From an uncultured Alphaproteobacteria bacterium (lineage in GTDB: Bacteria; Pseudomonadota; Alphaproteobacteria; Rickettsiales; Midichloriaceae): DNA of 6,079 nucleotides. The translations under genes and the position numbers were made by a program. The notes beneath the pieces were generated by a model. It saw only the letters and a list, made by a program, of their open reading frames with translations, had not been told where the DNA came from and did no database searches. The stretch spans positions 1 through 6,079 of the forward strand of contig CAIOSF010000122.1 in assembly GCA_903860855.1 (NCBI GenBank), read 5' to 3'. Below are positions 5,904 through 6,079 of the stretch, one piece after another; within the stretch, counting starts at the first letter, position 1, and every line of letters starts with the position of its first letter.

Positions 5904-5908
5904 TATAT

Positions 5909-6079
5909 ATGTGGAAAATACTTATAAAACCAAAAAACGTTGCTGGCACTATATTTGCAGTAGTTTTTATTTGGATGATTTCCGGAGTTTTGAAAGAGAA
6001 AAAGCATGAAGATGTTCCGATTACCGATCAACCACCTAAGTATAGAAGCTTGGCGTCGGAAGCCGCAGCCAAGGCTCCA
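5909..6079 (+). CDS. Membrane-anchored protein, probable RND efflux periplasmic adaptor (N-terminal 57 codons)
   Basis: The frame runs open from the ATG at 5909 to the window edge, where the gene continues. Residues 1-10 are short and basic (three Lys), residues 11-28 form one hydrophobic segment containing WMISG, and a charged stretch (29-50) follows, then the Ala-rich SEAAAKAP at the end. This layout, a single N-terminal anchor followed by a periplasmic charged linker, is typical of membrane-fusion (periplasmic adaptor) proteins of RND pumps. The FIWMISG-type anchor is reminiscent of alphaproteobacterial examples, but the diagnostic barrel-sandwich and beta-barrel domains lie beyond the window. 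It could be any other single-anchor envelope protein. It has a good ribosome binding site and a TATAAT box upstream and is transcribed away from the Ppx-like gene. Confidence 0.5.
   Translation, partial: MWKILIKPKNVAGTIFAVVFIWMISGVLKEKKHEDVPITDQPPKYRSLASEAAAKAP

Overview
The window reads like a piece of a Gram-negative bacterial chromosome, moderately AT-leaning. The best guess is an alphaproteobacterium, possibly a host-associated lineage. That guess rests on three weak signs: a YihY/BrkB membrane protein, an exported Ppx-like protein, and the start of what looks like an RND-type membrane-fusion protein. Nothing here fixes the taxon.

Region 1 (2-3262, + strand) is a Thr/Ser-rich, presumably secreted or surface-exposed protein made of Ig-like repeats of about 100 residues. 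Most repeats carry two cysteines about 50 residues apart. The coding sequence enters from the left edge. It is not one open frame: the repeat homology moves from frame 2 to frame 1 near 655, and leaves frame 1 near 1670. There a short eight-cysteine motif (NCGSCG type) appears in frame 3, with a further slip near 1780. The repeats resume in frame 2 at about 1890, just after a perfect GC-rich hairpin (1870-1895), and run to a stop at 3262. The region is therefore a decayed gene, a rearranged pair of related genes, or an assembly with indel errors and a junction at about 1670-1900.

Region 2 (3301-4263, - strand) is a complete YihY/BrkB-family inner-membrane protein, convergent with region 1 across a 38-base gap.

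Region 3 (4264-4726) is a 463-base stretch without a convincing gene. It holds a 9-bp inverted repeat (4351-4390), a 16-bp AT palindrome (4587-4602) and a weak minus-strand terminator-like hairpin with a T-tract just past the stop of the next gene.

Region 4 (4727-5806, - strand) is an exported member of the Ppx/GppA - GDA1/CD39 phosphohydrolase superfamily. It has a signal peptide, and several of its motifs read more like apyrase than like exopolyphosphatase.

Region 5 (5909-6079, + strand) is the first 57 codons of a divergently transcribed gene for a protein with one N-terminal membrane anchor, probably a periplasmic adaptor of an efflux pump. The 102 bases between regions 4 and 5 contain a TATAAT box and a good ribosome binding site for region 5. 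The genes share no obvious pathway. Several of the products act in or beyond the inner membrane.
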